64,000 nucleotides of DNA, taken from assembly GCF_024734895.1 (NCBI RefSeq), contig NZ_CP091430.1, forward strand, positions 4,544,501 through 4,608,500, given 5' to 3'. Source of the DNA: Paenibacillus spongiae. GTDB lineage: Bacteria > Bacillota > Bacilli > Paenibacillales > Paenibacillaceae. The translations under genes were made by a program, and so were the position numbers. The notes under the pieces were generated by a model. The model was given only the letters and a program-made list of their open reading frames with translations, was not told the DNA's origin and made no database searches. Below are positions 37,350 to 46,732 of this stretch, one piece after another (positions within the stretch are counted from its first letter, which is position 1; every line of letters starts with the position of its first letter).

Positions 37350-37394
37350 AAAGGTTATCCCGGACATCATGCATGTCTTGTCGGGATAACCTTT
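37350..37394 (-). terminator. terminator of floT (possibly bidirectional)
   Basis: Perfect 13-bp stem AAAGGTTATCCCG / CGGGATAACCTTT around a 19-base loop. Both sides carry short T-rich tails, so it may stop transcription in either direction between the convergent rpsD and floT genes. Confidence 0.75.
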
Positions 37395-37411
37395 CTTTGA
37401 TTTGATAACAT

Positions 37412-38950
37412 TTATTCAGAGATATTAGGTACCGTCGGTGTGACAGCAGGATTCGCTGGTGCCTGCAGCGGTTTAACCGTTCCGTCCGCCGCTGGCGCTT
37501 TATTGCCGGTCAGACCTTTAATAAGCGATGTCAAATCGATGCCGGACACGTCTTTTAACATCTCGGGCGCGGTCGCCATTAACGATGTGACATAGTTGCT
37601 CACCCGGGCCGCTCCCTCTCCATGACCGGTATCGACTACAGTCAGCTTGTCGATATTCTTAATCGGTTCAGCCACTCTGCCGGCAAGCTCAGGCAGCATC
37701 TTAACGATAATATCGAGAACGGCGGCTTCGCCGAACTTCTCGAACGCTTCAGCCAACTTTTCCTTCGCTTCCGCTTCAGCCAAGCCGCGAAGACGGATGA
37801 CTTCCGCTTCCGCAGTACCTTTAGCCCGCTCGGCATCCGCCATAGCCAGACCGTCCAGCCGCTTCTGCTCCGCATGGCCTTTCGCCTCCGCTTCGATCCG
37901 GTACTGCAGCGCATCGGCTTCACGAAGCCGCTTCGCTTTGTCGGCTTCCGCGGCTTGCTCGACGGCATACCGGTCGGCATCCGCCTTCTTCTTCACTTCC
38001 GAATCATATTGCTTCTCGCGGCGAAGAATCTCTTTGGTCTCCAGGTCGATCTCCCGCTCCTTGCGGACGATTTCCACCTTCATCTGCTCCTCGACCACGG
38101 ATTGCTTGGCGCGCGCTTCATGGATCGCATACGCCTGGTCCGCTTCGGCCTTCGCCATATCTTGATCCTTCTTGAAGGATGCAACCTTCAACTGGTTTTC
38201 CTTGGATGCTTCCGCAATATTCGTATCGCGCAGCAGCTCCGCCTTCTGGCCTTCCTCTTCGGCCCGTGCTTTCTGAATCCTGGAATCCCGAATCGCTTCC
38301 GCTTCCGCAATTTCCGCATCCCGCTTGACTGCGGCAATTCTCGGTTTCCCCAGTGCATCCAAATAACCGTGCTTGTCACGAACGTCCTTGATCGTGAACG
38401 AAACGATCTGCAGCCCCATCTTCTTCAAATCTCTGGCTGCCACGCCCTGTACTTCCTGTGCGAATTTATCCCGGTTGCGGTATACTTCCTCGACGGTCAT
38501 CGTCCCGAGAATAGCCCTCAGGTGACCTTCCAGTACTTCTTGGGCCTCGCTCTTAAGCGCTTCCGTCGGCTTGCCCATAAACTGCTCCGCCGCAGTAGCC
38601 ACATCTTCGACCGCCCCGCCGATTTTAATAATGGCGACGCCATCCGCCAAGACCGGAACACCCTGTTCCGTGTAAACTTCGGGTGTCGAGACGTCCAGCT
38701 TATGCGAGAGCAGCGACAAGAAATCGGAGGTCTGAAAGACCGGAAGGATAAAGGCGCCGCCGCCGCGTACGATCTTTATCTTTCTTCCCGTTTCATCAAT
38801 ATCGACGTTCTTGCTGCCCAAGAATGAACCGGTTACAATCATGGCCTCGTCCGGGCCTACTGTCTTGTATCTTGCCCAGAACGCCAAACCTAGTACGATC
38901 AGCACGCCCACCACTATAATAGGGATATACAAGTACTCAGGCAATTCCAA
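37412..38950 (-). CDS. floT: flotillin FloT (SPFH domain)
   Basis: A 512-residue scaffold of functional membrane microdomains. It has one N-terminal membrane segment (YIPIIVVGVLIVLGLAFWA), an SPFH/PHB domain (about 30-210) and a long Ala/Glu/Lys-rich coiled coil (about 210-420). The C-terminus is Pro/Ala-rich. It lies 35 bases after the NfeD-like gene, the same pair as yuaF-floT (yuaG) in B. subtilis, where it is under cell-envelope stress control. Confidence 0.95.
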   Translation of the reverse strand: MELPEYLYIPIIVVGVLIVLGLAFWARYKTVGPDEAMIVTGSFLGSKNVDIDETGRKIKIVRGGGAFILPVFQTSDFLSLLSHKLDVSTPEVYTEQGVPVLADGVAIIKIGGAVEDVATAAEQFMGKPTEALKSEAQEVLEGHLRAILGTMTVEEVYRNRDKFAQEVQGVAARDLKKMGLQIVSFTIKDVRDKHGYLDALGKPRIAAVKRDAEIAEAEAIRDSRIQKARAEEEGQKAELLRDTNIAEASKENQLKVASFKKDQDMAKAEADQAYAIHEARAKQSVVEEQMKVEIVRKEREIDLETKEILRREKQYDSEVKKKADADRYAVEQAAEADKAKRLREADALQYRIEAEAKGHAEQKRLDGLAMADAERAKGTAEAEVIRLRGLAEAEAKEKLAEAFEKFGEAAVLDIIVKMLPELAGRVAEPIKNIDKLTVVDTGHGEGAARVSNYVTSLMATAPEMLKDVSGIDLTSLIKGLTGNKAPAADGTVKPLQAPANPAVTPTVPNISE

Positions 38951-38985
38951 AATGACATTCTCCTCTCGGATCTCTCGTTTTCATC

Positions 38986-39513
38986 TTACATGTCGAGCTT
39001 CGACACCATGACCGCTCCATCCTTCACATCCACGACGACAACACGCGTTCCTGCCGGGATATTCTCGCCTTCATAGCTTGCGGCAATATGATTGGTTCGG
39101 CCTGCCCCTACCTTGATCATGACTTCGCCATAACCTCCGATCGGCACCGGCACGAGAACCTCTGCGATTGCCCCTGTCAGTTCCTTCATCGAATAGCCCG
39201 TCGAGTTCTCGCTTCTTTCCATCGGCCTGATGTAGAGGTAATAGACGAGAATTGCGGCTGCGATTGCGATAAGGATGGACAGGACGATTATTGCAGCGCT
39301 GCCCAGCGGACTGTAGCGGTGCAACAGCAGACCCGTTCCACCGAATACGGTAATGCCGCCGACAATCGACATAGGCTGCAGCCAATGATGACCGTCAAAG
39401 GAGAGAAAATCGAGCATGCCGTCCAAAGCCATGCTTAGCCAATCCCCAAATATGACGCTTACGACCGCGAACAGAACGCCTCCGACCAAACAAGACCAAA
39501 ATAACGCTTCCAT
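38986..39513 (-). CDS. yuaF: NfeD-like membrane protein (YuaF type)
   Basis: A 175-residue protein with several N-terminal membrane helices (WSCLVGGVLFAVVSVIFG; AAIIVLSILIAIAAAILVYY) and a C-terminal OB-fold (about 105-175; GYGEVMIKVGAG, GTRVVVVDVKDGAVMV). It partners flotillin in membrane fluidity control. The ATG at 39513 follows GGGGGAGG; an in-frame GTG two codons earlier sits in the ribosome site. First gene of the yuaF-floT unit. Confidence 0.9.
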   Translation of the reverse strand: MEALFWSCLVGGVLFAVVSVIFGDWLSMALDGMLDFLSFDGHHWLQPMSIVGGITVFGGTGLLLHRYSPLGSAAIIVLSILIAIAAAILVYYLYIRPMERSENSTGYSMKELTGAIAEVLVPVPIGGYGEVMIKVGAGRTNHIAASYEGENIPAGTRVVVVDVKDGAVMVSKLDM

Positions 39514-39651
39514 TGCCACCTCCCCCTCCGAACGTTATCCAGATATTAGAAGCGGTACCGGTATTTAATACGTAGCCAGCTAATAAAAAGTTTCGCTCGA
39601 CTGAACTTGCTGCCCCGTTCATTATCGTTCTCATGAGCGGACGGACCGCAG

Positions 39652-39691
39652 CCGCTCTAAAATAAGCCAGACATCAACTGCCTGGCTTATT
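39652..39691 (-). terminator. intrinsic terminator of tyrS
   Basis: Minus-strand perfect 10-bp stem AATAAGCCAG / CTGGCTTATT followed by TTAG, 21 bases after the tyrS stop. Confidence 0.8.
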
Positions 39692-39712
39692 GATCAAGCA
39701 AGCGATGGCCAA

Positions 39713-40972
39713 CTACGCGTCAACCCTCAGTTTAACGAACTTTCGTTTGCCTACCTGGAGGACGTCTCCGGTATTCGGCACGACTTCCGCGTTCGGATCG
39801 GTGAATTTCTCTTCATTAATCTTGACGGCTCCTTGCTGGATGCTGCGTCTCGCTTCGCTTCCCGAAGACTGCAGATCAAGAAGCGTCAGCAGCTTCACAA
39901 TGCGAATCCGTCCGTTATCCAGTTCCCCTGCCGGAACGGCCGCTTCCTCGATATCCTCCGGCAGCGCACGCTGCTGGAACACCGTAATGAAGTGCTGCTC
40001 CGCCTCTTCAGCTGCCTGTTCGCCATGGTACATCCTTACGAAGATGCGGGCCAGCTGCATTTTTGCATCGCGCGGATGCATCGTGCCGTTCGCAAGCCCT
40101 TGACGAAGGTCCTCCAGCTGCTCATTGGACAAATCGGTTGCAAGCTCGTAGTATTTCACCATCAGCTCGTCTGGTACCGACATGGCCTTGCCATAAATTT
40201 GATTCGGCTCTTCATCGATGCCGATATAGTTGCCCAAACTTTTGCTCATCTTCTGCACGCCATCCAGACCTTCAATAAGCGGTGTCGTGATGGCGACCTG
40301 CGGCGACTTGCCGTATTCCTTCTGAAGCACCCGCCCCATCAGCAAGTTGAAGGTTTGATCCGTTCCGCCGAGCTCCACATCGGTCTCGAGTGCTACCGAG
40401 TCATATCCCTGCATCAGCGGGTAGAAGAACTCGTGAATGCCGATTGGCAAACCGGATACATATCTCTTCTTAAAGTCATCCCTCTCCAGCATGCGCGCAA
40501 CGGTGACTTTGGCGGACAAAGTCAGGACGTCGGCAAAGTTCAGCGCTCCCAGCCACTGGGAATTGTAGTATACCTTCGTCCGGGCTTTATCCAAAACCTT
40601 GTATATTTGAGTCTGGTACGTCTCTGCATTCCGCTTCACATCTTCTTCACTCAGCTGCTTGCGGGTTTCGGATTTGCCCGTCGGATCTCCGATCCGTCCC
40701 GTAAAATCGCCGATAATTAGCTGTACTTGGTGGCCAAGCTCTTGAAATTGACGCAGTTTATGCAGCACAACCGTATGCCCGATATGAATATCCGGTGCGG
40801 ATGGATCGAGTCCCAGCTTCACATTCAATGGCTTGTTCGTAGCCACGGAATTGGCAATTTTCTCTTTTAGCTCATCCTCTGGCACGATCTCGACTACGCC
40901 GCGGCGGATTACGCTCAATTGGCGTTCGACCTCCTGCTGCTGCTCCGGCGTCAGTTGCTCAAATTTCACCAT
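39713..40972 (-). CDS. tyrS: tyrosyl-tRNA synthetase
   Basis: Class I aminoacyl-tRNA synthetase, 419 residues. The ATP motifs read HIGHTVVL (HIGH type) and KMSKSLGN (KMSKS), with the TyrZ-like tyrosine-recognition region PLMQGYDSVALETDVELGG, and a C-terminal S4 RNA-binding domain. The ATG at 40972 is 11 bases from AAGGAG; a GTG four codons earlier lies too close. Expression is controlled by the upstream T-box. Confidence 0.97.
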   Translation of the reverse strand: MVKFEQLTPEQQQEVERQLSVIRRGVVEIVPEDELKEKIANSVATNKPLNVKLGLDPSAPDIHIGHTVVLHKLRQFQELGHQVQLIIGDFTGRIGDPTGKSETRKQLSEEDVKRNAETYQTQIYKVLDKARTKVYYNSQWLGALNFADVLTLSAKVTVARMLERDDFKKRYVSGLPIGIHEFFYPLMQGYDSVALETDVELGGTDQTFNLLMGRVLQKEYGKSPQVAITTPLIEGLDGVQKMSKSLGNYIGIDEEPNQIYGKAMSVPDELMVKYYELATDLSNEQLEDLRQGLANGTMHPRDAKMQLARIFVRMYHGEQAAEEAEQHFITVFQQRALPEDIEEAAVPAGELDNGRIRIVKLLTLLDLQSSGSEARRSIQQGAVKINEEKFTDPNAEVVPNTGDVLQVGKRKFVKLRVDA

Positions 40973-41080
40973 AACAAAATCCACTCCTTAAATTATTTAT
41001 ATAAGTTGAGCCCAATACTACAAGAGATAGCAGGTACGATGATGGATGTTCCAATCCAAGGTTCAGCTTATATAGAAAAC

Positions 41081-41396
41081 AAAAAAATCCTTTCGTCCTC
41101 AAGGGACGAGAAGGATTTGCTCGCGGTACCACCCTCGTTAGAGCAGCCCGTTATTGTTAAAAATTAGCAGATAAGCGGAGGCAGCTCTCACTTCATTTAT
41201 GTAACGGACTGTAATCCGGAATCAGACTACTGGCTCAGACGGAAGTTCATCCGGTTAAGCGTTCGTCCGTTCAGCTCGAGGCGGTAATTCAAACTGCAGC
41301 GCGTACCGGTTCGCACCAACCACCGGCTCTCTGGAATCGTCAATCGACAGTTTTACTGATGCCTGTCTTAGCTTTTCGACATATGAATAATTGCTT
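41081..41396 (-). promoter_or_regulatory. tyrosine T-box riboswitch with attenuator
   Basis: The minus strand holds the T-box core AGGGTGGTACCGCG (41122-41135), which pairs with the uncharged tRNA acceptor end, and a terminator hairpin with a T run at 41081-41118. Upstream are stem I elements including AGAGAG, the distal GGTGGTTGG region and GAATTACCGC, whose TAC triplet is the likely tyrosine specifier. Uncharged tRNA-Tyr would favour the antiterminator and tyrS transcription. Confidence 0.93.
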
Positions 41397-41402
41397 TGAT
41401 CC

Positions 41403-41432
41403 GTTATACCATAGACCTTGAAGATATGTCAA
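41403..41432 (-). promoter_or_regulatory. promoter of the tyrS T-box transcript
   Basis: Minus-strand TTGACA and TATAAC separated by 18 bases, immediately upstream of the T-box leader. Confidence 0.8.
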
Positions 41433-41521
41433 CGTTCATGAGAAAGGCAGTCGGCAGCGGCAAATCCGTCTTCACGTTTCATAAAATTGAGCCGTAATGC
41501 CTGCTTTCGTTTGGCGATTTA

Positions 41522-41530
41522 TGCTATAAT
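41522..41530 (+). promoter_or_regulatory. extended -10 promoter of the class A PBP gene
   Basis: TGCTATAAT is a TGn-extended -10, 32 bases upstream of the PBP start. No good -35 lies at the right distance, as expected for extended -10 promoters. It is divergent from the tyrS promoter. Confidence 0.65.
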
Positions 41531-41562
41531 AGCTCTGATAATCGGAGGAGGAGTATAACTTT

Positions 41563-44500
41563 ATGGATGAAGAACGTGAGCAGAACGCAAATGGATACAG
41601 CCGATGGCGGACATTTGGCCTTGTGACGCTCATAACCGTAAAATGGCTATTTATTTTCGGATTATTGATCGGTTTGTTGACAGGAGGGATAGTAACCGGC
41701 TATGTCGCCTCCTTCGTCAAGGACGAGCCGATTCGTTCCAGTGCGGAAATAGAAGCAAAAGTGAATGAAAACGCCATCACCGGTTTCGTCTATTTTAACG
41801 ATGGCATTACGCCGGTGGGTCAGCTCCGAACGGAAGAAGACCGCAGGTTGATCGAATATGAGGATCTGCCCGATTTTGTCATCGATGCCGTATTGGCCAC
41901 GGAGGACAACAACTTCGACAAACATATCGGTGTCGACATTAACGGCTTGGGCCGTGCCGTGAAGCAGAAGCTGTTCAACGAGGATACCCAGACCGGCGGC
42001 AGCACGCTGACGCAGCAGCTGGCCCGGCGCGTATTTCTGAACCTGGACAAGACCGACAGCCGTAAGGTGAAAGAGATATTTTTGGCCTTGCGATTGGAAC
42101 GTTTCTTAACGAAAGATCAGATCTTAACGGCCTATTTGAACAAGGTGCCATTCGGCACCGGAGCGAACGGATATAACTTGTATGGCATTAAGGCGGCAGC
42201 CAAAGGCATCTTCAACATCACCGATTTGAACAAGCTTCATATCGCCCAAGCTGCTTATTTGGCAGGATTGCCGCAGCGTCCTTCCGCGTATACGGCTTTC
42301 ACCAGCAAGGGCAAATTTAACGAGAAGGGCTTCCAGCTTGCAATGGACCGGCAGAAGACTGTTCTTGGCCGCATGCTGGAGACGAACCGCATCACGCCTG
42401 CACAGTACGACGAAGCCATCAAATTCGATATCCGGGCAACTCTCGCCAAGCCGGTGCAGAAAGCCTATTCCACCTTCCCGTTCTTGATGCTGGAAGCAGA
42501 GCGGCAGGCGGCGGAAATTCTGGTCTTGCAGAAATATCCGAACATGACGCTTCCCGAAGTGCGCAACAAGGAGAATTCCGCCAAGCTTGCAGAAGCGCGT
42601 GAAGAGCTGCTTCGCGGCGGATATCGAATCCACACGACCATTGATAAGAGAATTTACAACATGATGCAGGAAATTGGATCGAATCCCGAGAATTTTACGC
42701 CCGACAGCAAGGAAAAAGGCGTGGAGCAGATCGGTGCCATTATGCTTGATCACAAGACCGGCGCGATCATAGGCATGCTGGAAGGACGGGACTTCTATCT
42801 GGAGCAGATGAACCATGCCACGCAGATGACCCGCCAGCCTGGCTCGACGATGAAGCCGATCGCGGCTTATCTGCCGGCACTTGAGAAAGGTCTTGTGCAG
42901 CCGGGAAGCATCCTGGACGACACGACGATGGTTCTGAAGGACGGTCAGAAGGGCTTCCATATTCCGAAGAACTCCACTAACAAATACTATGGTCTTGTCA
43001 CTGCCCGGGAAGCGTTGAACCGGTCGCTCAACATGCCGGCGCTCAAGTTGTACAACGACAAAGTTACGATTTCGGAGGCTTGGAAATTCTCGCGGAAGCT
43101 TGGAATCACCACCATTAAACCAGAGGACGAATATGCTCAAACCGGCGTAATCGGCGGCTTGAGCATCGGCGTCACGGTCGAAGAGCTAACGAACGCATAC
43201 GGCGCGATCGCCAATAAGGGCATTATGAATGATGCCTACATGATCAGTAAAATTACCGATTCCAAAGGAAACGTCGTTTATCAGCATGAGAACAGGCCGC
43301 TTCGCGTCTTTTCTGAGCGGACCGCATATCTGATGACGGATATGCTGCGGACCGTCATTTCCGATCCGAGCGGTACCGCCCATGCCTTGACATCGAGATT
43401 CAAGAACTATGGCAAGATCCCTATCGTCGGCAAAACCGGCTCGACATCCAGCTATGGCGACGTCTGGTTCATGGGTTACTCGCCTGATATAACATTAGGC
43501 GTATGGGCTGGCTATGAGAAACAGGCGCATACATTATCCAAGGATGGCCGTACTCGTGCCCGGAATATTTGGACGCTTATTATGAACAAAGCAACCGCTG
43601 AGAGGCCTGAGCTGTTCCCTACCAAGGAGTTTGCCAAGCCGGAAGGAATTGTCAAAGCAACGGTGTCCAGCGTCAGCGGCAAGCTTCCTACCGATCTGAC
43701 CCGGGAGATGGGCAAGCTGGTTACCGATATTTTCAACAAGGACTTCTTGCCGAAGGAACGCGACGACGCGTTAGCTAAGATGGCATACATCCCTTATAAC
43801 GGCGTCAATTACATTCCGAAGCCAACGACACCTTCCGATATGGTACGCGAGCAGATCGTGATCAAGCGGGAGAAGCCTCTGGATGTGCTTATGCAGGAAA
43901 TCGAGAAAGCACAGTCTTCAATGTCTGCCAAGAGCAGACGGCCGCTCAGCTTCTATTTGCCAAGAGACGCTTCTAAGGATGCACCATCCAAGACCGACCC
44001 CCGCGTCGATGATGGCAGGGCGCCTTCGGCACCTTCCAACGTCCGGATAGAGCCTGTAAGCGGTCAGAGCGCATACCGCATCTCCTTCTCGTCATCACCT
44101 GAGAAAGATGTCGTCGGTTATCGCTTATATCGTTCATTGAATCAATCGGGTTACGCCAATGTAGGCTCTCCGGTCCTGACCGGCGAGGACACACGCTTCG
44201 TCAACTATACGAACGGCGGTATCACGTACACCTATTATGTAACAGCGGTCGATGTCGGCGGTCGTGAATCGGCCCCAAGCGCAATTGTCTCATCAAGCGG
44301 CAGAATGGTTTCGCCGGATCCGTCCGGACCTGATGCGACGCCTGGAAATTCGGGAGATAACGGAGCGGCGACCCCTCCTGGCGATAACGGTGCGGTAAGC
44401 GCCACTGCTCCCGTTGCTCCAGTCGGAGTGACAGCCGAGCGTACCGACATCGGGATCCGCGTATCCTGGACGGCTAACGCCGCTTCTGAACTGGTAACAG

Positions 44501-44670
44501 GCTATCAGGTCTATTACAGTGAAGGAAGCAAAGGTAAATTCAAGCTATTGGGAACAACGCAAGAGGCCCGGTTCGATTACGTATCGCCAATAACGAGCGG
44601 TTTCTTCCGCGTTACGGCTGTGAACGAATTCGGTGAATCCCGTTCCTCCGCCACAATTGAATTGAAATAA
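41563..44670 (+). CDS. class A penicillin-binding protein (PBP1A family) with FN3 domains
   Basis: A 1035-residue bifunctional peptidoglycan synthase. It has a cytoplasmic tail, one membrane anchor (WLFIFGLLIGLLTGGIVTGYV), a GT51 transglycosylase (about 75-260; TEDNNFDKHIG, GGSTLTQQLARR, FGTGANGY) and a transpeptidase with SxxK in QPGSTMKPI, SLN in NRSLNMP and GKTGSTSSYGD. Two fibronectin type III domains follow (about 825-915 and 945-1035), joined by a Pro/Gly/Asp linker. FN3 tails occur in several Bacillota PBPs and suggest wall or partner binding. AGGAGG precedes the start. Confidence 0.95.
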   Translation: MDEEREQNANGYSRWRTFGLVTLITVKWLFIFGLLIGLLTGGIVTGYVASFVKDEPIRSSAEIEAKVNENAITGFVYFNDGITPVGQLRTEEDRRLIEYEDLPDFVIDAVLATEDNNFDKHIGVDINGLGRAVKQKLFNEDTQTGGSTLTQQLARRVFLNLDKTDSRKVKEIFLALRLERFLTKDQILTAYLNKVPFGTGANGYNLYGIKAAAKGIFNITDLNKLHIAQAAYLAGLPQRPSAYTAFTSKGKFNEKGFQLAMDRQKTVLGRMLETNRITPAQYDEAIKFDIRATLAKPVQKAYSTFPFLMLEAERQAAEILVLQKYPNMTLPEVRNKENSAKLAEAREELLRGGYRIHTTIDKRIYNMMQEIGSNPENFTPDSKEKGVEQIGAIMLDHKTGAIIGMLEGRDFYLEQMNHATQMTRQPGSTMKPIAAYLPALEKGLVQPGSILDDTTMVLKDGQKGFHIPKNSTNKYYGLVTAREALNRSLNMPALKLYNDKVTISEAWKFSRKLGITTIKPEDEYAQTGVIGGLSIGVTVEELTNAYGAIANKGIMNDAYMISKITDSKGNVVYQHENRPLRVFSERTAYLMTDMLRTVISDPSGTAHALTSRFKNYGKIPIVGKTGSTSSYGDVWFMGYSPDITLGVWAGYEKQAHTLSKDGRTRARNIWTLIMNKATAERPELFPTKEFAKPEGIVKATVSSVSGKLPTDLTREMGKLVTDIFNKDFLPKERDDALAKMAYIPYNGVNYIPKPTTPSDMVREQIVIKREKPLDVLMQEIEKAQSSMSAKSRRPLSFYLPRDASKDAPSKTDPRVDDGRAPSAPSNVRIEPVSGQSAYRISFSSSPEKDVVGYRLYRSLNQSGYANVGSPVLTGEDTRFVNYTNGGITYTYYVTAVDVGGRESAPSAIVSSSGRMVSPDPSGPDATPGNSGDNGAATPPGDNGAVSATAPVAPVGVTAERTDIGIRVSWTANAASELVTGYQVYYSEGSKGKFKLLGTTQEARFDYVSPITSGFFRVTAVNEFGESRSSATIELK

Positions 44671-44673
44671 AAT

Positions 44674-44748
44674 AAGGCTTCTGCCCTTCGGTACGCACGC
44701 TGCAGCTTAGCGCGAAACCAAATGGGCAGAAGCCTTTATTTATTTCTC
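44674..44748 (+). terminator. terminator of the PBP gene
   Basis: Perfect 13-bp stem AAGGCTTCTGCCC / GGGCAGAAGCCTT enclosing a 37-base loop that can fold further, followed by TATTTATTTCTCTT. It begins 3 bases after the stop. Confidence 0.85.
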
Positions 44749-44751
44749 TTA

Positions 44752-44792
44752 AACAGAATTAAGAGCCAACCGGAGAGGCTCCTGTTGGCTCT
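44752..44792 (-). terminator. terminator of acsA
   Basis: Minus-strand perfect 9-bp stem AGAGCCAAC / GTTGGCTCT with a 13-base GC-rich loop, then TTAATTCTGTTT, 16 bases after the acsA stop. Confidence 0.7.
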
Positions 44793-44808
44793 GTTACCGA
44801 AACAAATA

Positions 44809-46533
44809 CTAATCTTCGATTGTTGAAAGATCCCCTGTCGGCAGGTTAAGCTCCCATGCCTTCAGAACACGGCGCATAATTTTGCCGCTGCGCGTCTTAG
44901 GCAGCTTATCTTTAAATTCGATCTCGCGAGGAGCGGCATGGGCTGACAGTCCGACCTTAACGAATTGCGTGATGTCGGCTTTCAACTCGTCCGAAGGCGT
45001 GTATCCTTCACGAAGTGCCACGAAAGCTTTAATGATTTCGCCCCGCATCGGATCGGGCTTCCCGATTACACCCGCTTCTGCGACAGCCGGATGCTCGACC
45101 AGCTTGCTCTCAACCTCGAAAGGACCTACACGTTCGCCGGCGGTGTTGATGACATCATCGATGCGGCCCTGGAACCAGAAGTAGCCTTCCTCGTCCTTAT
45201 AAGCCGAATCCCCGGAAATATACCATCCTGGAATAACGAAGTACTCTTCGTATTTAGCCGGATTATTCCATATGGTTCTCATCATGGACGGCCACGGCGT
45301 CTTGATCGCCAAGTTGCCCATCCGATATGGGGGAAGCTCGTTGCCCGCATCGTCAAGAATAGTCGCTTGAACGCCAGGTACGGGACGCCCCATCGAACCC
45401 GGCTTGATTTCCATACATGGGTAGTTACAGATCAATTGACCGCCGGTCTCCGTCATCCACCATGTGTCATGAATACGCTGGTTATACACTTTCTGTCCCC
45501 AACGAACGACTTCGGGATTAAGCGGCTCGCCTACGCTTAGAACATGCCGCAAGCTGGTTAGATCGTATTGATTGACGACATCGTCGCCTGCGCCCATCAA
45601 CATCCTGAAGGCTGTCGGTGCGCTGTACCAGACCGTCACGCGATACTTCTGCAGCGTATTGTACCAGTCCTGAGGGCTAAACCGGCCGCCGCGGATCACG
45701 TTGGTAGCCCCATTCAACCAAGGCGCAAAAATGCCGTACGAGGTGCCCGTTACCCATCCTGGATCGGCCGTACACCAGTAGATATCGTCAGGCTGCAGGT
45801 CAAGCACGACGCGACCTGTATAGTAATGCTGGATCATGGCATTCTGAACGTGGAAGACACCTTTAGGCTTGCCGGTAGAACCTGACGTATAGTGAATAAT
45901 CAGTCCATCCTCGCGGCCTAGCCACTCGATCTCGGCTTCATCCGAGACACTCTCCATCTCGGCCTTGAAATCGATGATGCCTTCCTCTTGAGGCACATCG
46001 TCGCCAACAACAAAAATATGCTTCAATTCAGGAAGCTCGCTCCGCAGAATACGGGGCAGAAGTGCCGGTGTCGTTACGATCGCCACCGCTCCGCTGTCCT
46101 GCAGACGGTCCTTGACGGCCGTTTCCATGAATGCTTCGAATAGCGGGCCGACAATAGCGCCGACCTTGACGATGCCGAGAAGGCTGAAATAAAGCTCTGG
46201 CGTCCGCGGCATAAAAATAAATACGCGATCGCCCTTCCCGATGCCGCGATTGCGCAGTACATTGGCAAACCGATTCGATTGTTTGGAGATCTGCTCGAAG
46301 GTGTATGATTCGTCACGCTGGTTATCACTATAGTAAAGCGCAATTTTATCGCCGCGCCCTTGTTCTACATGACGGTCGATGGCTTCATAAGCCATGTTAA
46401 CCTTTCCCGTTGCATGCCAAGAAAAGTGCTGCTCGATCTGAGCGAGGTCAAACTGATTATACGCTTCTTCGTAGTTCGTCATGTTGGAGCCGGTAGCCGT
46501 TGCCGGTAACCGTTCTTGATTCATATTTTCCAT
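44809..46533 (-). CDS. acsA: acetyl-CoA synthetase (acetate-CoA ligase)
   Basis: Activates acetate to acetyl-CoA through acetyl-AMP. The 574-residue ANL-family enzyme has the P-loop YTSGSTGKPKG, WWMTETGG, YISGDSAYKDEEGY and the C-terminal catalytic lysine in TRSGKIMRR (Lys551), the residue acetylated by AcuA in B. subtilis. The ATG at 46533 is 12 bases from AGGAGG; several upstream ATG codons directly abut the site. Divergent from acuA, the conserved B. subtilis arrangement, with a cre-like site between. Confidence 0.95.
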   Translation of the reverse strand: MENMNQERLPATATGSNMTNYEEAYNQFDLAQIEQHFSWHATGKVNMAYEAIDRHVEQGRGDKIALYYSDNQRDESYTFEQISKQSNRFANVLRNRGIGKGDRVFIFMPRTPELYFSLLGIVKVGAIVGPLFEAFMETAVKDRLQDSGAVAIVTTPALLPRILRSELPELKHIFVVGDDVPQEEGIIDFKAEMESVSDEAEIEWLGREDGLIIHYTSGSTGKPKGVFHVQNAMIQHYYTGRVVLDLQPDDIYWCTADPGWVTGTSYGIFAPWLNGATNVIRGGRFSPQDWYNTLQKYRVTVWYSAPTAFRMLMGAGDDVVNQYDLTSLRHVLSVGEPLNPEVVRWGQKVYNQRIHDTWWMTETGGQLICNYPCMEIKPGSMGRPVPGVQATILDDAGNELPPYRMGNLAIKTPWPSMMRTIWNNPAKYEEYFVIPGWYISGDSAYKDEEGYFWFQGRIDDVINTAGERVGPFEVESKLVEHPAVAEAGVIGKPDPMRGEIIKAFVALREGYTPSDELKADITQFVKVGLSAHAAPREIEFKDKLPKTRSGKIMRRVLKAWELNLPTGDLSTIED

Positions 46534-46623
46534 AATAATCATCATCCTCCTACCCAATGTACAATCTCTACTGGCCCCTGCAAGCGAAATCTCGGCCATG
46601 CACGGAGCAATAAACCATATATA

Positions 46624-46638
46624 GCGAATACGCTTACA
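46624..46638 (-). promoter_or_regulatory. candidate cre (CcpA-binding) site in acsA-acuA intergenic region
   Basis: Minus strand TGTAAGCGTATTCGC matches the cre consensus TGWAARCGYTWNCW at 12 of 14 positions. B. subtilis acsA and acuABC are both repressed by CcpA through cre sites, and ccpA is encoded 3 kb away here. Confidence 0.6.
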
Positions 46639-46673
46639 TATTATATCATAGCTAACCGCTTTTCATCCATTCC

Positions 46674-46702
46674 TTTTCATAGAGCCACTTTAATGCTATA
46701 AG
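46674..46702 (+). promoter_or_regulatory. promoter of acuA-acuC
   Basis: TTTTCA and TATAAG separated by 17 bases, 31 bases before the acuA start. The cre-like site lies just upstream of the -35. Confidence 0.6.
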
Positions 46703-46732
46703 TAATATAGACCTCGAAAGGAGTCATGGACC

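Noticed and set aside
37622-38827. 401-residue plus-strand open frame opposite floT
   Set aside because: Antisense shadow of the Ala/Glu/Lys-rich flotillin coiled coil; composition is the complement of that repeat-like region.
42124-43140. 338-residue minus-strand open frame inside the PBP gene
   Set aside because: Lies wholly inside the transglycosylase/transpeptidase coding region, without start signal or motif.
46660-46676. Second cre site between acsA and acuA
   Set aside because: The CCGCTTTTCA sequence has a wrong spacing between half sites and too many mismatches.
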